Below, in pieces: positions 8,847-18,007 of a stretch of DNA of 64,000 bases. The DNA is from Anaerovibrio sp. RM50. GTDB taxonomy: Bacteria > Bacillota > Negativicutes > Selenomonadales > Selenomonadaceae. Numbering within the stretch: the stretch's first letter is position 1; each line of letters opens with the position of its first letter. The notes under the pieces are model-generated. The model worked only from the letters and a program-made list of their open reading frames with translations, ran no database searches and was not told the DNA's origin. Both the position numbers and the translations under genes were made by a program. The DNA lies in assembly GCF_000622005.1 (NCBI RefSeq), contig NZ_JHWV01000001.1, positions 4,594 through 68,593 of the forward strand, written 5' to 3'.

Positions 8847-11375
8847 TTACTCCATATCATCCTCATCTAAACCCGTATTGCCATTGCTATCAATCTTAAC
8901 ACCATTGACATCCTGTCCAGCAATACCACTAGGTGAATCATTAGGACGGCCCTTCTCGTCAAAGAATAAGCCCTTTTTAATAACCACTTCCCGATTTGCT
9001 TCTTCGGCCCATGCTGATATTTCATAAGGTGTTGGAGGTTCATCAGGGTGGTTTCTTCTTTTTTCATCTACTTTCTTTTGAACATATTCCATAGTATATG
9101 TTCTTCGAGGTCCTTTGATAGGGTCTTCTGGATTACCAACAACATTTTCAAAAGCATATTTCGTTTCAGCATTGTTAAACCATGCCCACTTCTTAACTGT
9201 CCCATTACTGGAACCAAGCAATGCTCTTCGCATAGTATAGGCAGTTTCGGGGTCAAGATTTGAAAGATTTTCTAATGTTTTATCTACTTCAAAAGTAGTT
9301 AACTCTTTATCTTTATTAGACCAAAGGTATTGATATACTTCCTTCCTTGCATCTCTTGCTGCCTTTTTCTCCTGTTCTTCATTATAGTTTTTATCTCTTC
9401 GCTGAATACCTAAATTGTTACCATACACCCTGCTTACGATAGTTGATACCATTCCCACAGGAGCACCCTTTGCCAATGCAGCTTCCCGTATTTCAGTTTC
9501 ACTACTAAAAGACTGTTTTGATAACTCAGCAATAATACGGTTATAAAATTCATTTGTTGAAGACTCTTTATTCCCACATACTCGGTCAATTTCTGCATAC
9601 GACATTTCAAGCATCTTTGGGTTATCTGTACTAACCCATCTTCTTGTGGCTCCTTTTCCTTCCGGTATAGGATCTCCATGATCAGAGAAATGTATATGGT
9701 CACCAGTCCAATTTGCTGAACGAGTTTCATATTCATCCAGTGGAATAAGCCCCAGTTCTGCTCCCATACGAATGACATCATGTCTTACCTCTGGGTTCGT
9801 TAATTCATCCTGAGCAATATCCACAGCTTGCCCAGAATAGTGCCAGGATCCATCATCATGACCTCTACCGTCAGCCCATCCCTCGGAAAGATTCAATTTA
9901 AACCCATACTTATCCTGAACCTGCTTTGCCAGAAGAGCTACTTTTCTAGCAGTGAGTTTATCTAAGTTATCAATATTTACACTGTTATTGTTCAGTGTAA
10001 CGACATCACCCAGGTTTGGTTCAGCTTGCGAAGTAGAGAAATCTTTCTTGTAACCTAATACAAGATTAATATAGTTTTGTGTTTCCTCATAAGGAGGTAC
10101 ACCATTATGATCCTTTACTGCCCCCGGCCCTGCATTATAAGCTGCCAATGCCAGCGTTTCGTCCCCGCCAAATGTGTCAAGAAGTTCACGAAGATATTTG
10201 GCTCCACCTTCTATGTTTTGCTGTTTATTATATGGATCAATGCCAAGATGCGCCGCTGTATCAGGAATAATCTGCATAACACCAATTGCGCCACGATAGG
10301 AAACTTGGTCTTGTTTTCCTTTCGATTCTTGCATTGCTACAGCAGCGACCAGAGACGGATCAACATGATACTTTTCAGCCGCACTAACAATCATTGAATC
10401 AATATCTGTCCCAAAGTATGATCCACTTCCACCGCCAGCACTATATTCCCAGTGTCCTGCTCCAGGCCCGAATTCTTTAAAAGCTCGTTCTCGTAGTTCA
10501 CCCTTGTTGTAGGTCATTCCATCGGAATTAGTATATTCTCCAGAATTTATCCACTCAGTTACTTTTGAAGCAACTTCCTGACGATTCCTTGTAGTACCTG
10601 ATTTTGCCGCTATAAGGGACTCAGTTTGCGCATCAACCTTACCATGAACAAACTCAGCCAAATCAAGTAAACTTTGGGAATTACCACCTTGCTCAAACAT
10701 TTGAGCCATGCTAACACTAGTTTTGGAAAACTGGTCTCTCCACCATGCCTCAGCTGATTCTTTGGAAGCTCCGGTCATTTGCTGATATTGTGCCAATCTC
10801 ATATCATGTGTACTAAACAAAAAATGCATACCAGCGAGAGTTCCATTTTCTACAGCAAAATTTGAATCTGCCTGGTAATCCGCATTCAAGGTGTTTACAC
10901 CAGCTGTATAGCGTTCATCACCTTCATGTCTTGCAATAGATGTTCTGGTCTGTTGCATAAAGGGAGATACAGACTGCAATAGCTTGGCCCGCATATCTTC
11001 GGACTTCATTTCTCCCATGACCTTATCCAAAGTCTCATTACTCCAGTCGGTAAATTCCTTTGTCATGCCATACACTTGAGTCTGATGCCTGTTCATATAG
11101 CCATCAGTGGAGTTGTACATACGATCCATAACCTGCTGCTTGATACTATTAGCAGCAATTAAAACATTATTGTCATCTTCCTGCTGTTGCAATTTAATAG
11201 CATGCTGGGCTAAGGTATCACCCAGCTTGGCAAGGTTCTCATAAAATCCTGCCTGCTCCTTTGCCACTGTAGTTCCAAATGCAGCAGGGGAGCCCTGTGG
11301 AACCGTAGGATTAATTGTAGCTGTATATCCTGCCTGTTGCTGATAGGTAGGAATATTACCGTTATTTAAAGCCAT
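8847..11375 (-). CDS. Internal virion protein with lytic transglycosylase and M15-like peptidase domains
   Basis: 842 residues. After a helical N-terminus comes an SLT lytic transglycosylase at ~325-445 with catalytic Glu350 (MQESKG), GVMQI at 364-368 and AYNAGPGAV at 412-420. Directly behind it is an M15/VanY-like D,D-peptidase at ~455-570 with zinc-ligand motifs HYSGQAVD (512-519) and DHIHFSD (559-565). One protein can therefore cut both glycan strands and peptide cross-links. In T7-like phages gp16 drills the cell wall during DNA ejection with SLT alone; the double domain is notable. It overlaps the upstream gp14-like gene by 10 bases. The C-terminal 270 residues are charged helix of unknown role. 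Fairly AT-rich compared with neighbouring structural genes. Confidence 0.88.
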   Translation of the reverse strand: MALNNGNIPTYQQQAGYTATINPTVPQGSPAAFGTTVAKEQAGFYENLAKLGDTLAQHAIKLQQQEDDNNVLIAANSIKQQVMDRMYNSTDGYMNRHQTQVYGMTKEFTDWSNETLDKVMGEMKSEDMRAKLLQSVSPFMQQTRTSIARHEGDERYTAGVNTLNADYQADSNFAVENGTLAGMHFLFSTHDMRLAQYQQMTGASKESAEAWWRDQFSKTSVSMAQMFEQGGNSQSLLDLAEFVHGKVDAQTESLIAAKSGTTRNRQEVASKVTEWINSGEYTNSDGMTYNKGELRERAFKEFGPGAGHWEYSAGGGSGSYFGTDIDSMIVSAAEKYHVDPSLVAAVAMQESKGKQDQVSYRGAIGVMQIIPDTAAHLGIDPYNKQQNIEGGAKYLRELLDTFGGDETLALAAYNAGPGAVKDHNGVPPYEETQNYINLVLGYKKDFSTSQAEPNLGDVVTLNNNSVNIDNLDKLTARKVALLAKQVQDKYGFKLNLSEGWADGRGHDDGSWHYSGQAVDIAQDELTNPEVRHDVIRMGAELGLIPLDEYETRSANWTGDHIHFSDHGDPIPEGKGATRRWVSTDNPKMLEMSYAEIDRVCGNKESSTNEFYNRIIAELSKQSFSSETEIREAALAKGAPVGMVSTIVSRVYGNNLGIQRRDKNYNEEQEKKAARDARKEVYQYLWSNKDKELTTFEVDKTLENLSNLDPETAYTMRRALLGSSNGTVKKWAWFNNAETKYAFENVVGNPEDPIKGPRRTYTMEYVQKKVDEKRRNHPDEPPTPYEISAWAEEANREVVIKKGLFFDEKGRPNDSPSGIAGQDVNGVKIDSNGNTGLDEDDME

Positions 11376-12010
11376 CCTTTAACACCTCGATTCCTAAGTG
11401 ATGTCATCTCTGCCCATGTTGGCACTGTGAATCTATATGAGGAAGGGCCAGCAGTAGTAGCCACAGGCGTACTGGTTGTAGTACTGCCACCGCTTCTGCC
11501 CATGGAAGTCTGGCTGAAGCTCAGGAAGTTATTGGCAAACTGAGTTCCAGCGGAAAGCAGACCAGACGAATAAGCAATCTTTCCCGCTGCTCTTTCTCCT
11601 GCTGCCTGTGCCTGGTACTGTGCAGACTGTATCTTACCGCTTGTCCTGATATTCTGGGACTGAACATCGGCGTTATATTGGATAGCCATAGCATCCATTT
11701 CAGATCTGGCAATACTGTCATCAAGAATATTCTGATATGTAAAGCTGTTGGATACTCCACGGGAAGCCATGGCCGCCTTCTGGCTCTTGGTCATGGACTG
11801 TCCCTTTATACGTGCCTCGGATGCCTGCATACCAGCCGCCCTCTGTACACTGTCAATGGCATTCTCGTTCATCTGCTGATTTACCTGGTCCATTGTCTCC
11901 AGATATTCAGCATTGGCATTATGATAATCCCGCTGGGCCTTTGCAGCATTGATTCCACCAAACAGCTGCATACCCATACCGGCAATGGAAGCTGCCGCTG
12001 TAGTACACAT
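11366..12010 (-). CDS. Internal virion protein, T7 gp14-like
   Basis: 214 residues from the ATG that follows GGGGGTGAAAGAT; an earlier GTG three codons upstream is less well placed. Starts with a Gly/Ala hydrophobic segment (AAASIAGMGMQLFGGINAA), then long amphipathic helices with QARI/QGQ-type repeats, and a second weakly hydrophobic stretch near residues 140-160. This is the layout of the gp14 family (internal virion protein B), which forms the outer-membrane pore of the T7 ejection channel. The gene order tail tube B, gp13-like, this gene, murein hydrolase, giant protein, fibre follows T7. Confidence 0.75.
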   Translation of the reverse strand: MCTTAAASIAGMGMQLFGGINAAKAQRDYHNANAEYLETMDQVNQQMNENAIDSVQRAAGMQASEARIKGQSMTKSQKAAMASRGVSNSFTYQNILDDSIARSEMDAMAIQYNADVQSQNIRTSGKIQSAQYQAQAAGERAAGKIAYSSGLLSAGTQFANNFLSFSQTSMGRSGGSTTTSTPVATTAGPSSYRFTVPTWAEMTSLRNRGVKGWL

Positions 12011-12015
12011 ATCTT

Positions 12016-12483
12016 TCACCCCCTATAAATAAAAAACTGCCGAAACTCCCGTCCCAGCAGTGTATATTTCTCATCCATAAACTTCGCCCCCAACCTCTTC
12101 AGCCAGCGGACAGATTCCTTGTGCTCCATACAAATACAATTCGTTAAATATGAATATCTGACCATAAGGTCATTCTTCAGAATATCAAAGGACTTTATCA
12201 TAAACTCCTTTGGATAGCTGTTAATCTTATCTGTGCCTAACAGCCAGAATATCCCTCCGCCATCAGACAGAGGTTTGGAGCCCATAGCGCCTATAGGCTC
12301 CCCATCTGCTAAAAACACTTTTGAATCAGGGCACACAGCTATGGAAGTTTCCAGCCCTTCAAGCGGGGTATGGTTCACAGCCATGCACTCAAACTTATCA
12401 ATCTCTCTCATGTTGTCCGCAATATAGCGGACCATCTCATCATTGGGTTTGGCAAATGTTATATGTTCATGTCGTTTAATCAT
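12016..12483 (-). CDS. T7 gp13-like (DUF2833, GNAT-fold) virion-associated protein
   Basis: 155 residues, overlapping the tail tubular B gene by 8 bases and ending just before the gp14-like gene. The sequence reads as a small acetyltransferase-like fold: a strand with FLADGEPIGAMG, then GIFWLLGTDKI, and a C-terminal SVRWLKRLGAKF segment typical of GNAT-like proteins that recognise a partner residue. T7 gp13 (internal virion protein A, DUF2833) occupies the same locus and has this fold; it is needed for virion assembly and no acetyl-transfer is proven. The assignment rests on fold-like motifs and position. Confidence 0.65.
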   Translation of the reverse strand: MIKRHEHITFAKPNDEMVRYIADNMREIDKFECMAVNHTPLEGLETSIAVCPDSKVFLADGEPIGAMGSKPLSDGGGIFWLLGTDKINSYPKEFMIKSFDILKNDLMVRYSYLTNCICMEHKESVRWLKRLGAKFMDEKYTLLGREFRQFFIYRG

Positions 12484-14776
12484 CGGATACCGTCAGCCCC
12501 ATTATTATTCCAAGTATAGTAATCGGCATTGGGATGTCCTGCACCACCATAACACGGCCACCCTCGCTGCAGGAGAAGTTGCCATTGACGATTGTATCCC
12601 CGGTATAAAGCGCAAGCTTGTTGCCAAGGTAATCCGTCTTGCTTCTTCTCTGCCATTCATCCAAATAGTCCTCAACCTGGCCAACCTTGCCACCACGACT
12701 GTTAAGCAGTCGAAGGATAACAGCACCAATCTTGATGTTGTGCCCCTGCAGAACACCTCTTACAAGTCCCTGCATCTCAATGTTCATGGTTTCAATTTTG
12801 GCAGTATAGGTCAGCCCTACGGCTATTTTCTTTCCCGCCCTGTCCAAGATCAGGTTACCGTCTAAAGGCACCTCAACCTTTGGCATTACATTGCCATCAA
12901 TTAGCACGCCTACAGTACACCCTGCAAGCTGTGGGCAGGAAATAGTATTGGTCTCACTGTTGCTATCATACACGCTGGCAGCATCCATATACAGCTGGTC
13001 TGCTGGGTCTGTGGTTGGAAGTCTCTTGCTCATGCGCTCAATATATCGGACTGTCTGCCCGTTAATCTCGCGCTTGACCACCGCCCAGATCCGGGCATTA
13101 TTGTTGTACGGAATGCAGCACACGCTTTCAAACTCGCCCTGTGTTTCATGTTCTGCCCAGGCAACCATCTTCTGCTCCGGCATATAGGTACATGACAGCA
13201 GAGCACCATCGTCTCTTACCAGCCAAAGAATTGAATCCGGCTCCAGCTGATAGGTCATATCCACCGGAGGATGTTCATTGATCAGACAAGCAGAGAAAAG
13301 AGAAATCTCATCACCAGTATATGAGTCATGCACATAATCATAACCAATATTCCTTACTGCGCCGCCTGTCTCCTGCACATAAATACACTGGGAACCTACT
13401 GCAAGTATATCCATGTTCTTTGCCCCATAATAGGACTCAGCACGCTGGGTAATGCTTGTAGGTGTAAGTGAATTGCCGGAGAAGGAAATAGTATTAACAC
13501 CATCCTCGGAAAATGCTATAAGGCTCTGTCTCATAGCTATGAGGGTATGGATAATACTCATCTTTCTGCTAGTCAAAATAATCTGAATGGAATCATCATC
13601 CTCAACCTTTGGGGACGATGTTTCAAAATTGTAATAATCTGCCGGCTTGCTCATCCAGACACCGCGGGGGCTTCCTGTAGTACCGGCAAAGCAAAGACGG
13701 TCCTCATAAAAGCATACGGCTGAAGGATAGCCCTGCACGCCACTCCATGCTGCCTCAAACCACATGTCACTGGAGGTTGTATTGGCCAGTGGCTTTTCAG
13801 ATGAGACAGTCGCAGAAGCATGTTTACTATCCGTAATGCCTGTAATTGTCACATATCCCACATTCACATAAGGGTCAACACTCAGCTCCATTGTGCATGT
13901 TCCTGAGGTTATGGAAGCCAGCCTTGCACGAAGTATGCACTGCTCACCTTCCTCAGCATACACATTGAAATTAGCCTCAGAATCCTTATGGGTAAATGAC
14001 CTTAATTGCATCCATGTGGAGCCATTATCGTATGAACGCTCTACTACTGCTGTCCCTACCCAGTCGGAACCATGGGTAACATAACGCCAGGTACAGTTTG
14101 TTCCGCACTTAAGTGTGGATGTGGTAAAAGCTGTCCCACCGCTGCCGCTTACACTGCCGCCGCTCATGTGCTGGTCAATGCGCCATACTGAATTTACATG
14201 ACCACTCTTGAAGATGGCCTTTGAAGCAGTAAGGGTAATATTCCCCGTAGCAGCTGATGGTGTTATCGTGCTGGTCTCGTCAAGGTTCTGGGAAAGAAAC
14301 GGTCCCCTTTTATAAGCATAGGCCGTAAGGCTCCATGAAATCAGACTGTTACGGCTCAACACATAGGGAGCCACATTCTGGCACGCAATGAATATCATGT
14401 CTGCACTCTGCACGAAGCGCAGTTTGGATAGCATTGAAGATTCATAAGGTGTAACAAGTTCCACAATGGTATTGCCATTCATTACCCTTGTGCCATCTGA
14501 GTTCCAGAAGCGTACATACTTATGACCAAACTCCATGACATAGGCCTGTGAGTCGGAATACACAAATGGAAGCAGGCGACATTTCTTGCTTGCTTCCTTG
14601 GCAGCACCCAAATAAAGGAACCCTGTCCTGTTGGATACCGAACCAAACTTGTGTATAAAGAAGTTCTTGCACTCCCTCAGTCCACTCGCATACCGCTCAT
14701 TATCAATTCTGCCCCACACCTTGGGGTCAAACTTTCCACCGGCAAATGACGGCTGCATATAGTATGTAGTAGCCAT
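12476..14776 (-). CDS. Tail tubular protein B (tail nozzle / stabilisation protein)
   Basis: 766 residues; start behind GGGGGTGAGGTAA. The N-terminus (QPSFAGGKFDPKVWGRIDNE, then ASGLRECKNFFI and GSVSNRTGF) is the conserved opening of the podovirus tail-nozzle family, called tail tubular protein B or phage stabilisation protein. Beta-rich throughout, with a long central insert (residues ~170-330) that looks like an extra beta-sandwich. Acts in the virion as the distal nozzle below tail tubular protein A and closes the DNA channel until ejection. It follows the A gene by 5 bases. Confidence 0.88.
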   Translation of the reverse strand: MATTYYMQPSFAGGKFDPKVWGRIDNERYASGLRECKNFFIHKFGSVSNRTGFLYLGAAKEASKKCRLLPFVYSDSQAYVMEFGHKYVRFWNSDGTRVMNGNTIVELVTPYESSMLSKLRFVQSADMIFIACQNVAPYVLSRNSLISWSLTAYAYKRGPFLSQNLDETSTITPSAATGNITLTASKAIFKSGHVNSVWRIDQHMSGGSVSGSGGTAFTTSTLKCGTNCTWRYVTHGSDWVGTAVVERSYDNGSTWMQLRSFTHKDSEANFNVYAEEGEQCILRARLASITSGTCTMELSVDPYVNVGYVTITGITDSKHASATVSSEKPLANTTSSDMWFEAAWSGVQGYPSAVCFYEDRLCFAGTTGSPRGVWMSKPADYYNFETSSPKVEDDDSIQIILTSRKMSIIHTLIAMRQSLIAFSEDGVNTISFSGNSLTPTSITQRAESYYGAKNMDILAVGSQCIYVQETGGAVRNIGYDYVHDSYTGDEISLFSACLINEHPPVDMTYQLEPDSILWLVRDDGALLSCTYMPEQKMVAWAEHETQGEFESVCCIPYNNNARIWAVVKREINGQTVRYIERMSKRLPTTDPADQLYMDAASVYDSNSETNTISCPQLAGCTVGVLIDGNVMPKVEVPLDGNLILDRAGKKIAVGLTYTAKIETMNIEMQGLVRGVLQGHNIKIGAVILRLLNSRGGKVGQVEDYLDEWQRRSKTDYLGNKLALYTGDTIVNGNFSCSEGGRVMVVQDIPMPITILGIIMGLTVSDD

Positions 14777-14781
14777 TTACC

Positions 14782-15393
14782 TCACCCCCTGGCATTGACG
14801 AAGAATCCATATATTTCTTCATCGTTATTCTTCTCTGTCTTATTGGCAGTTTGGGCGGCACTCAGACATGCAGCATACATCTGGCTACACTTACTGAAAA
14901 GTCCCGTGTCAGAAGCCAACGCCTGACAGACATCCGTTGCCAGCCTCCAGCCAAGGCAGTCCACAAACTGGCTGTCCCACTTTGTAGGGTCCTCTACCAA
15001 AGCTGTATAACGGCCATAAGCCTGCGGGCAGTCCGTGGCTATAGCCTGCTGGTTGGTTTCCGGGGAAAGCACGCTCTCCCACTTATGATTCAGATCACCG
15101 CTCCTGATACTGTTTTCGTCCTCAATAGCCCAGAGGACGGCACAGTCATTTGGATAGCGGTATAAGTAATCCCACCCCAGAACCTTCTCTTCATTGAGCT
15201 CCGCCAGTGGGATAATCTTCCTTGCAAAATTCCATTCAGCCCCTCGCAATACGCTGTGTACCGCGAGAGACCAAATGGCTTTCAATTCAGTTGCAGGAGT
15301 ACTGACATCAGTCTCCACATTATTTACGGGCCGTACGCCAATACGGCGCAGCGCAATATTACATATCTCAGTTTTGCCCAGGGTATTTGGCAT
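14782..15393 (-). CDS. Tail tubular protein A (head-tail adaptor, gp11-like)
   Basis: 203 residues; ATG behind GGAGGGGCACGTT. The opening TEICNIALRRIGVRPVNNVE and the later GWDYLYRYPNDCAVLWAI segment are characteristic of the short-tail adaptor family (T7 gp11). This ring joins the portal to the nozzle. It is immediately upstream of the tail tubular B gene, the same pairing as in T7-like phages. Confidence 0.88.
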   Translation of the reverse strand: MPNTLGKTEICNIALRRIGVRPVNNVETDVSTPATELKAIWSLAVHSVLRGAEWNFARKIIPLAELNEEKVLGWDYLYRYPNDCAVLWAIEDENSIRSGDLNHKWESVLSPETNQQAIATDCPQAYGRYTALVEDPTKWDSQFVDCLGWRLATDVCQALASDTGLFSKCSQMYAACLSAAQTANKTEKNNDEEIYGFFVNARG

Positions 15394-15408
15394 AACGTGC
15401 CCCTCCTC

Positions 15409-15600
15409 TTACGCCTTCTTGGTCTTGCCCTTGGTAGTCTTAGGAGCAGTAGCAGGAGCCTCAGCAGGCTCCTCTACCTTCTTCTCACTAACAATGGCAA
15501 AATGTTCATTCGGTGCCTTATCGGCCTCAACAGTATCGCCCTCACGCCAGTAAGTACCGTTGTAGCCGAAATTATCACGAACAGCAATAAACTTAGCCAT
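15409..15600 (-). CDS. Small conserved phage protein between capsid cement and tail genes
   Basis: 63 residues, not assigned to a family with certainty. The first ~40 residues (FIAVRDNFGYNGTYWREGDT) form a short beta-like domain; the tail is a lysine/alanine/proline-rich extension ending KTTKGKTKKA. Its ATG overlaps the stop region of the cement-protein gene by 8 bases, so translation is coupled. The location in the head-completion block and the basic tail suggest a minor head or neck component that touches DNA or the capsid interior; this is inference only. Confidence 0.7.
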   Translation of the reverse strand: MAKFIAVRDNFGYNGTYWREGDTVEADKAPNEHFAIVSEKKVEEPAEAPATAPKTTKGKTKKA

Positions 15601-15982
15601 CGATGTTCACATCCTTAGCCATGTTCAAGGTAATCTTACCTGCGGTTGCGTTGCTGCCGGTTACAGTGTAGTAAGCACGGACATAACGCTTGGTCTTGAT
15701 TGGCAGACGCTCCTTGAACACTTCAGCACCAGCTGTAAGAGATGCAACAGGGATAGCCCCGGAACTGATAAGAGTTTCAGGAGAAGTAAATGCAGCATCA
15801 GTAGCAGTCTGAATAGTAATTGTCAAGGAAGTAAGTGTTGCGAACGCAACATCAACCGTAGCAACAACAAATACTGGTTCATAAGCTGCACCTGCTGTCT
15901 TCAAGTCAACATAATTAGTGGAGGCCGCAGAAGCAGTGACGGCCTGTTCTTTGGAAAGCTGTAAAGCCTTATCGAGAATCAT
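15593..15982 (-). CDS. Capsid cement/decoration protein, Bbp16-like
   Basis: 129 residues when started at MILDKALQLS, which sits 8 bases behind AAGGAGGT; an in-frame upstream start lacks a site. The N-terminus (LDKALQLSKEQAVTASAAST) and the FVVATVDVAF segment match the cement proteins of Bordetella phage BPP-1 type (Bbp16), which lock the shell after expansion. It follows the major capsid gene, as in that phage group. Confidence 0.8.
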   Translation of the reverse strand: MILDKALQLSKEQAVTASAASTNYVDLKTAGAAYEPVFVVATVDVAFATLTSLTITIQTATDAAFTSPETLISSGAIPVASLTAGAEVFKERLPIKTKRYVRAYYTVTGSNATAGKITLNMAKDVNIDG

Positions 15983-16003
15983 CTGTTTGTACCTCCTTCT
16001 CAA

Positions 16004-17005
16004 TTAAACAACCTGTGCCTCAGTGGACAGAATAGCATCACAACGGCGAACAGGAATACCATCAAACATGGTAACAGTCTTGCCACCAACGGTCTCCTGG
16101 GTCAGCTGATAAACAGTCTTGTTCATGATCTGACGGCGCAGGAAGGAACGAACAGTCTTGTTGCACAGGAAGCTCAGCTTGGTAGTGCCCTCTGCATTGG
16201 ATGGCAGCAGCTCCTCAGCCTGTACCATAAGGTCAATGAGGTCTGCACCAGAACCAGCATTCTTGGTAAGGGTAGCTACATCTACGTTGGCAATTCGTAC
16301 AACATATCTCCAGTCGCGTACGGTCAGACCGCAATCCCACTGATAATGAGTACGATAGCCCTGATACTTGCCGCCCTGTGCATCGGTCAGAGTAATACCA
16401 TCCGGATGACCAGCAGACAGATCAGTGTGAGTAATACCTGCCTTGAGTCCCTTTGGATAAATACCAAATACGGTATTAGGGCCCCAACCTACCAGGTAGA
16501 TAGAAGTGTTGGTGGAGCTGGTGCCACCTGCATCCAGCACATTAGCAGAGGATGGAGCACCAGAAAGAGCACTATAACGAGGAGCAAAGCCTACAAACTG
16601 TTCTGGCTTGGACTTATCACCGTACATGAGAGCACGGCAGAACTCCTGATTCATAGCCTCAAGGAAAGCCTGATCCTCAGAGAGACGGAAGTCAGCAGTA
16701 TTACCATTAAGGTCTGCCAGCTTCTTATCAATCTCGGAATAAGCTTCCAGCATACCGCAAGTATCAACGATCTGTGCGGTTGCGGACTTACTGTCCTGAA
16801 CACCATAGTTCAGAAGTCTCCAGGCTACATCTGGGAGTCCAGTACGGATAGTGGTCTTATGACCGGTTGGCAGGTTACCTTCCTGCCAGTGCATGTCTTC
16901 CAGTACCTCATTGGTGCTGGTCAGGATTTCTGCAATCTTGTCAATCTTACCCTGTGGGTCCTCTCGACGTGCGATATCCTGCAAAGTTACAATTGCGTTT
17001 GGCAT
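16004..17005 (-). CDS. Major capsid protein (BPP-1 Bbp17-like, HK97 fold)
   Basis: 333 residues behind TAAGGAGG. The sequence from IVTLQDIARREDPQG through LPDVAWRLLNYGV to CRALMYGDKS is typical of the podovirus capsid family found in BPP-1-like phages. It forms the icosahedral shell. The gene lies between the scaffold and cement genes, as expected. Length is normal for the family and no internal protease or fusion is seen. Confidence 0.85.
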   Translation of the reverse strand: MPNAIVTLQDIARREDPQGKIDKIAEILTSTNEVLEDMHWQEGNLPTGHKTTIRTGLPDVAWRLLNYGVQDSKSATAQIVDTCGMLEAYSEIDKKLADLNGNTADFRLSEDQAFLEAMNQEFCRALMYGDKSKPEQFVGFAPRYSALSGAPSSANVLDAGGTSSTNTSIYLVGWGPNTVFGIYPKGLKAGITHTDLSAGHPDGITLTDAQGGKYQGYRTHYQWDCGLTVRDWRYVVRIANVDVATLTKNAGSGADLIDLMVQAEELLPSNAEGTTKLSFLCNKTVRSFLRRQIMNKTVYQLTQETVGGKTVTMFDGIPVRRCDAILSTEAQVV

Positions 17006-17019
17006 TTCTTTTTACCTCC

Positions 17020-17658
17020 TTAGTTGAGTTCTGGGTAAAGCACACTTGCAGCAGATTTGTTTTTGTCTGCGCTTGGCTTACCCGTTTCAAATTTATCTTC
17101 TTTAATGGACTTCCCTACGTGCATAAAGAACTCCACAAAAGACTTGTGATTATCAAAGCCACAGGCTGCCAGCATATTCTGTACATCCTGCGGTGCGGAC
17201 TTGAAGCCTCTTACTGCATCAGCAATTTCTTTCTCGCTGAATGCCTTTCTGGTCTCAGCCTTCCATGTCTCAGCTTCCTTCTTGGCAAACTCATCAAGAT
17301 TATCCCGCTGCTTCTGCATCAGCTTGACCTGATAGTCTACCAGCTTCTGAGCTTTTTCCTGGCTGAGGTCCAGCTCCTTGGCCAGATTCTTATATTCTCC
17401 CAAAGCCTCCTCACTGAAGGTAAAACCTTCCGGAACCTTGAAATCCTCATATTTTTCAGGAGCATTGGAAGACTCCTTCTCACCTTCCTCAGATTCGGTG
17501 CTCTGGTTATCCTCAGCAGCTTTATCCTTGCCACCATCACCTTCCCCAGAAAGTAAACCTTTATCCTCAGAAGTTGTGTCCTGATTCTCCTCACTACCAG
17601 TAGACAATAAACCCTTATCCTCAGTTTCATTGGTAGTTGTGGTTGTTTCGTCACTCAT
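17020..17658 (-). CDS. Capsid scaffolding protein
   Basis: 212 residues, strongly acidic and low-complexity at the N-terminus (repeated DKGLLSTG / DKGLLSGEG blocks, EEGEKE), then a helical middle (FSEEALGEYKNLAKELDLSQ) and a lysine-containing C-terminus that would bind the shell. This is the usual make-up of phage scaffolds, which fill the procapsid and leave before packaging. The location immediately upstream of the capsid gene supports the call. The repeat GLLS-type units at residues ~16, 34 and 55 are probably slippage-derived. Confidence 0.8.
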   Translation of the reverse strand: MSDETTTTTNETEDKGLLSTGSEENQDTTSEDKGLLSGEGDGGKDKAAEDNQSTESEEGEKESSNAPEKYEDFKVPEGFTFSEEALGEYKNLAKELDLSQEKAQKLVDYQVKLMQKQRDNLDEFAKKEAETWKAETRKAFSEKEIADAVRGFKSAPQDVQNMLAACGFDNHKSFVEFFMHVGKSIKEDKFETGKPSADKNKSAASVLYPELN

Positions 17659-18007
17659 GTAACATTGCCTCCTTTATCTTCTTCAACGTTTCGGCCTCTT
17701 CTTCGGCCTGCTTGGTATGTTCAGCCCGCATAACCTCATACGCCTCCGGGGCGGCAGTCATGACCTCCTGCAAAATATGTATGCCTATATCACGCTGGCC
17801 TTCCCTAAACGCCATGATAACGGGGTTAACATCCATTGATTTATCCATTACCTTGCAAAGACTGAGCACATACCACAAGAACCTGCGGAATGTTTCATCA
17901 TCCAGCAGGTTCTTAAGATCTTGCACTAGTTTCTCTTGTCTTTGTCTTTCCTGTTCATTTCGGGCATGCTGTTCAGCTTTGTCCATATCATAATCAAACA
18001 ACTCCAC
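17651..18007 (-). CDS. Bbp19-like phage protein
   Basis: 118 residues using the GTG at 18007, which has an ideal GGAGGTG seven bases upstream inside the portal gene's end. An Arg/Gln/Glu-rich helical lead is followed by a compact domain FRRFLWYVLSLCKVM ... FREGQRDIGIHILQEVMTAA, the conserved core of the Bbp19 family of BPP-1-like phages. Function is unknown; it always sits between portal and scaffold or capsid genes. It overlaps the portal by 14 bases and the scaffold by 8 bases. Confidence 0.7.
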   Translation of the reverse strand: MELFDYDMDKAEQHARNEQERQRQEKLVQDLKNLLDDETFRRFLWYVLSLCKVMDKSMDVNPVIMAFREGQRDIGIHILQEVMTAAPEAYEVMRAEHTKQAEEEAETLKKIKEAMLHE

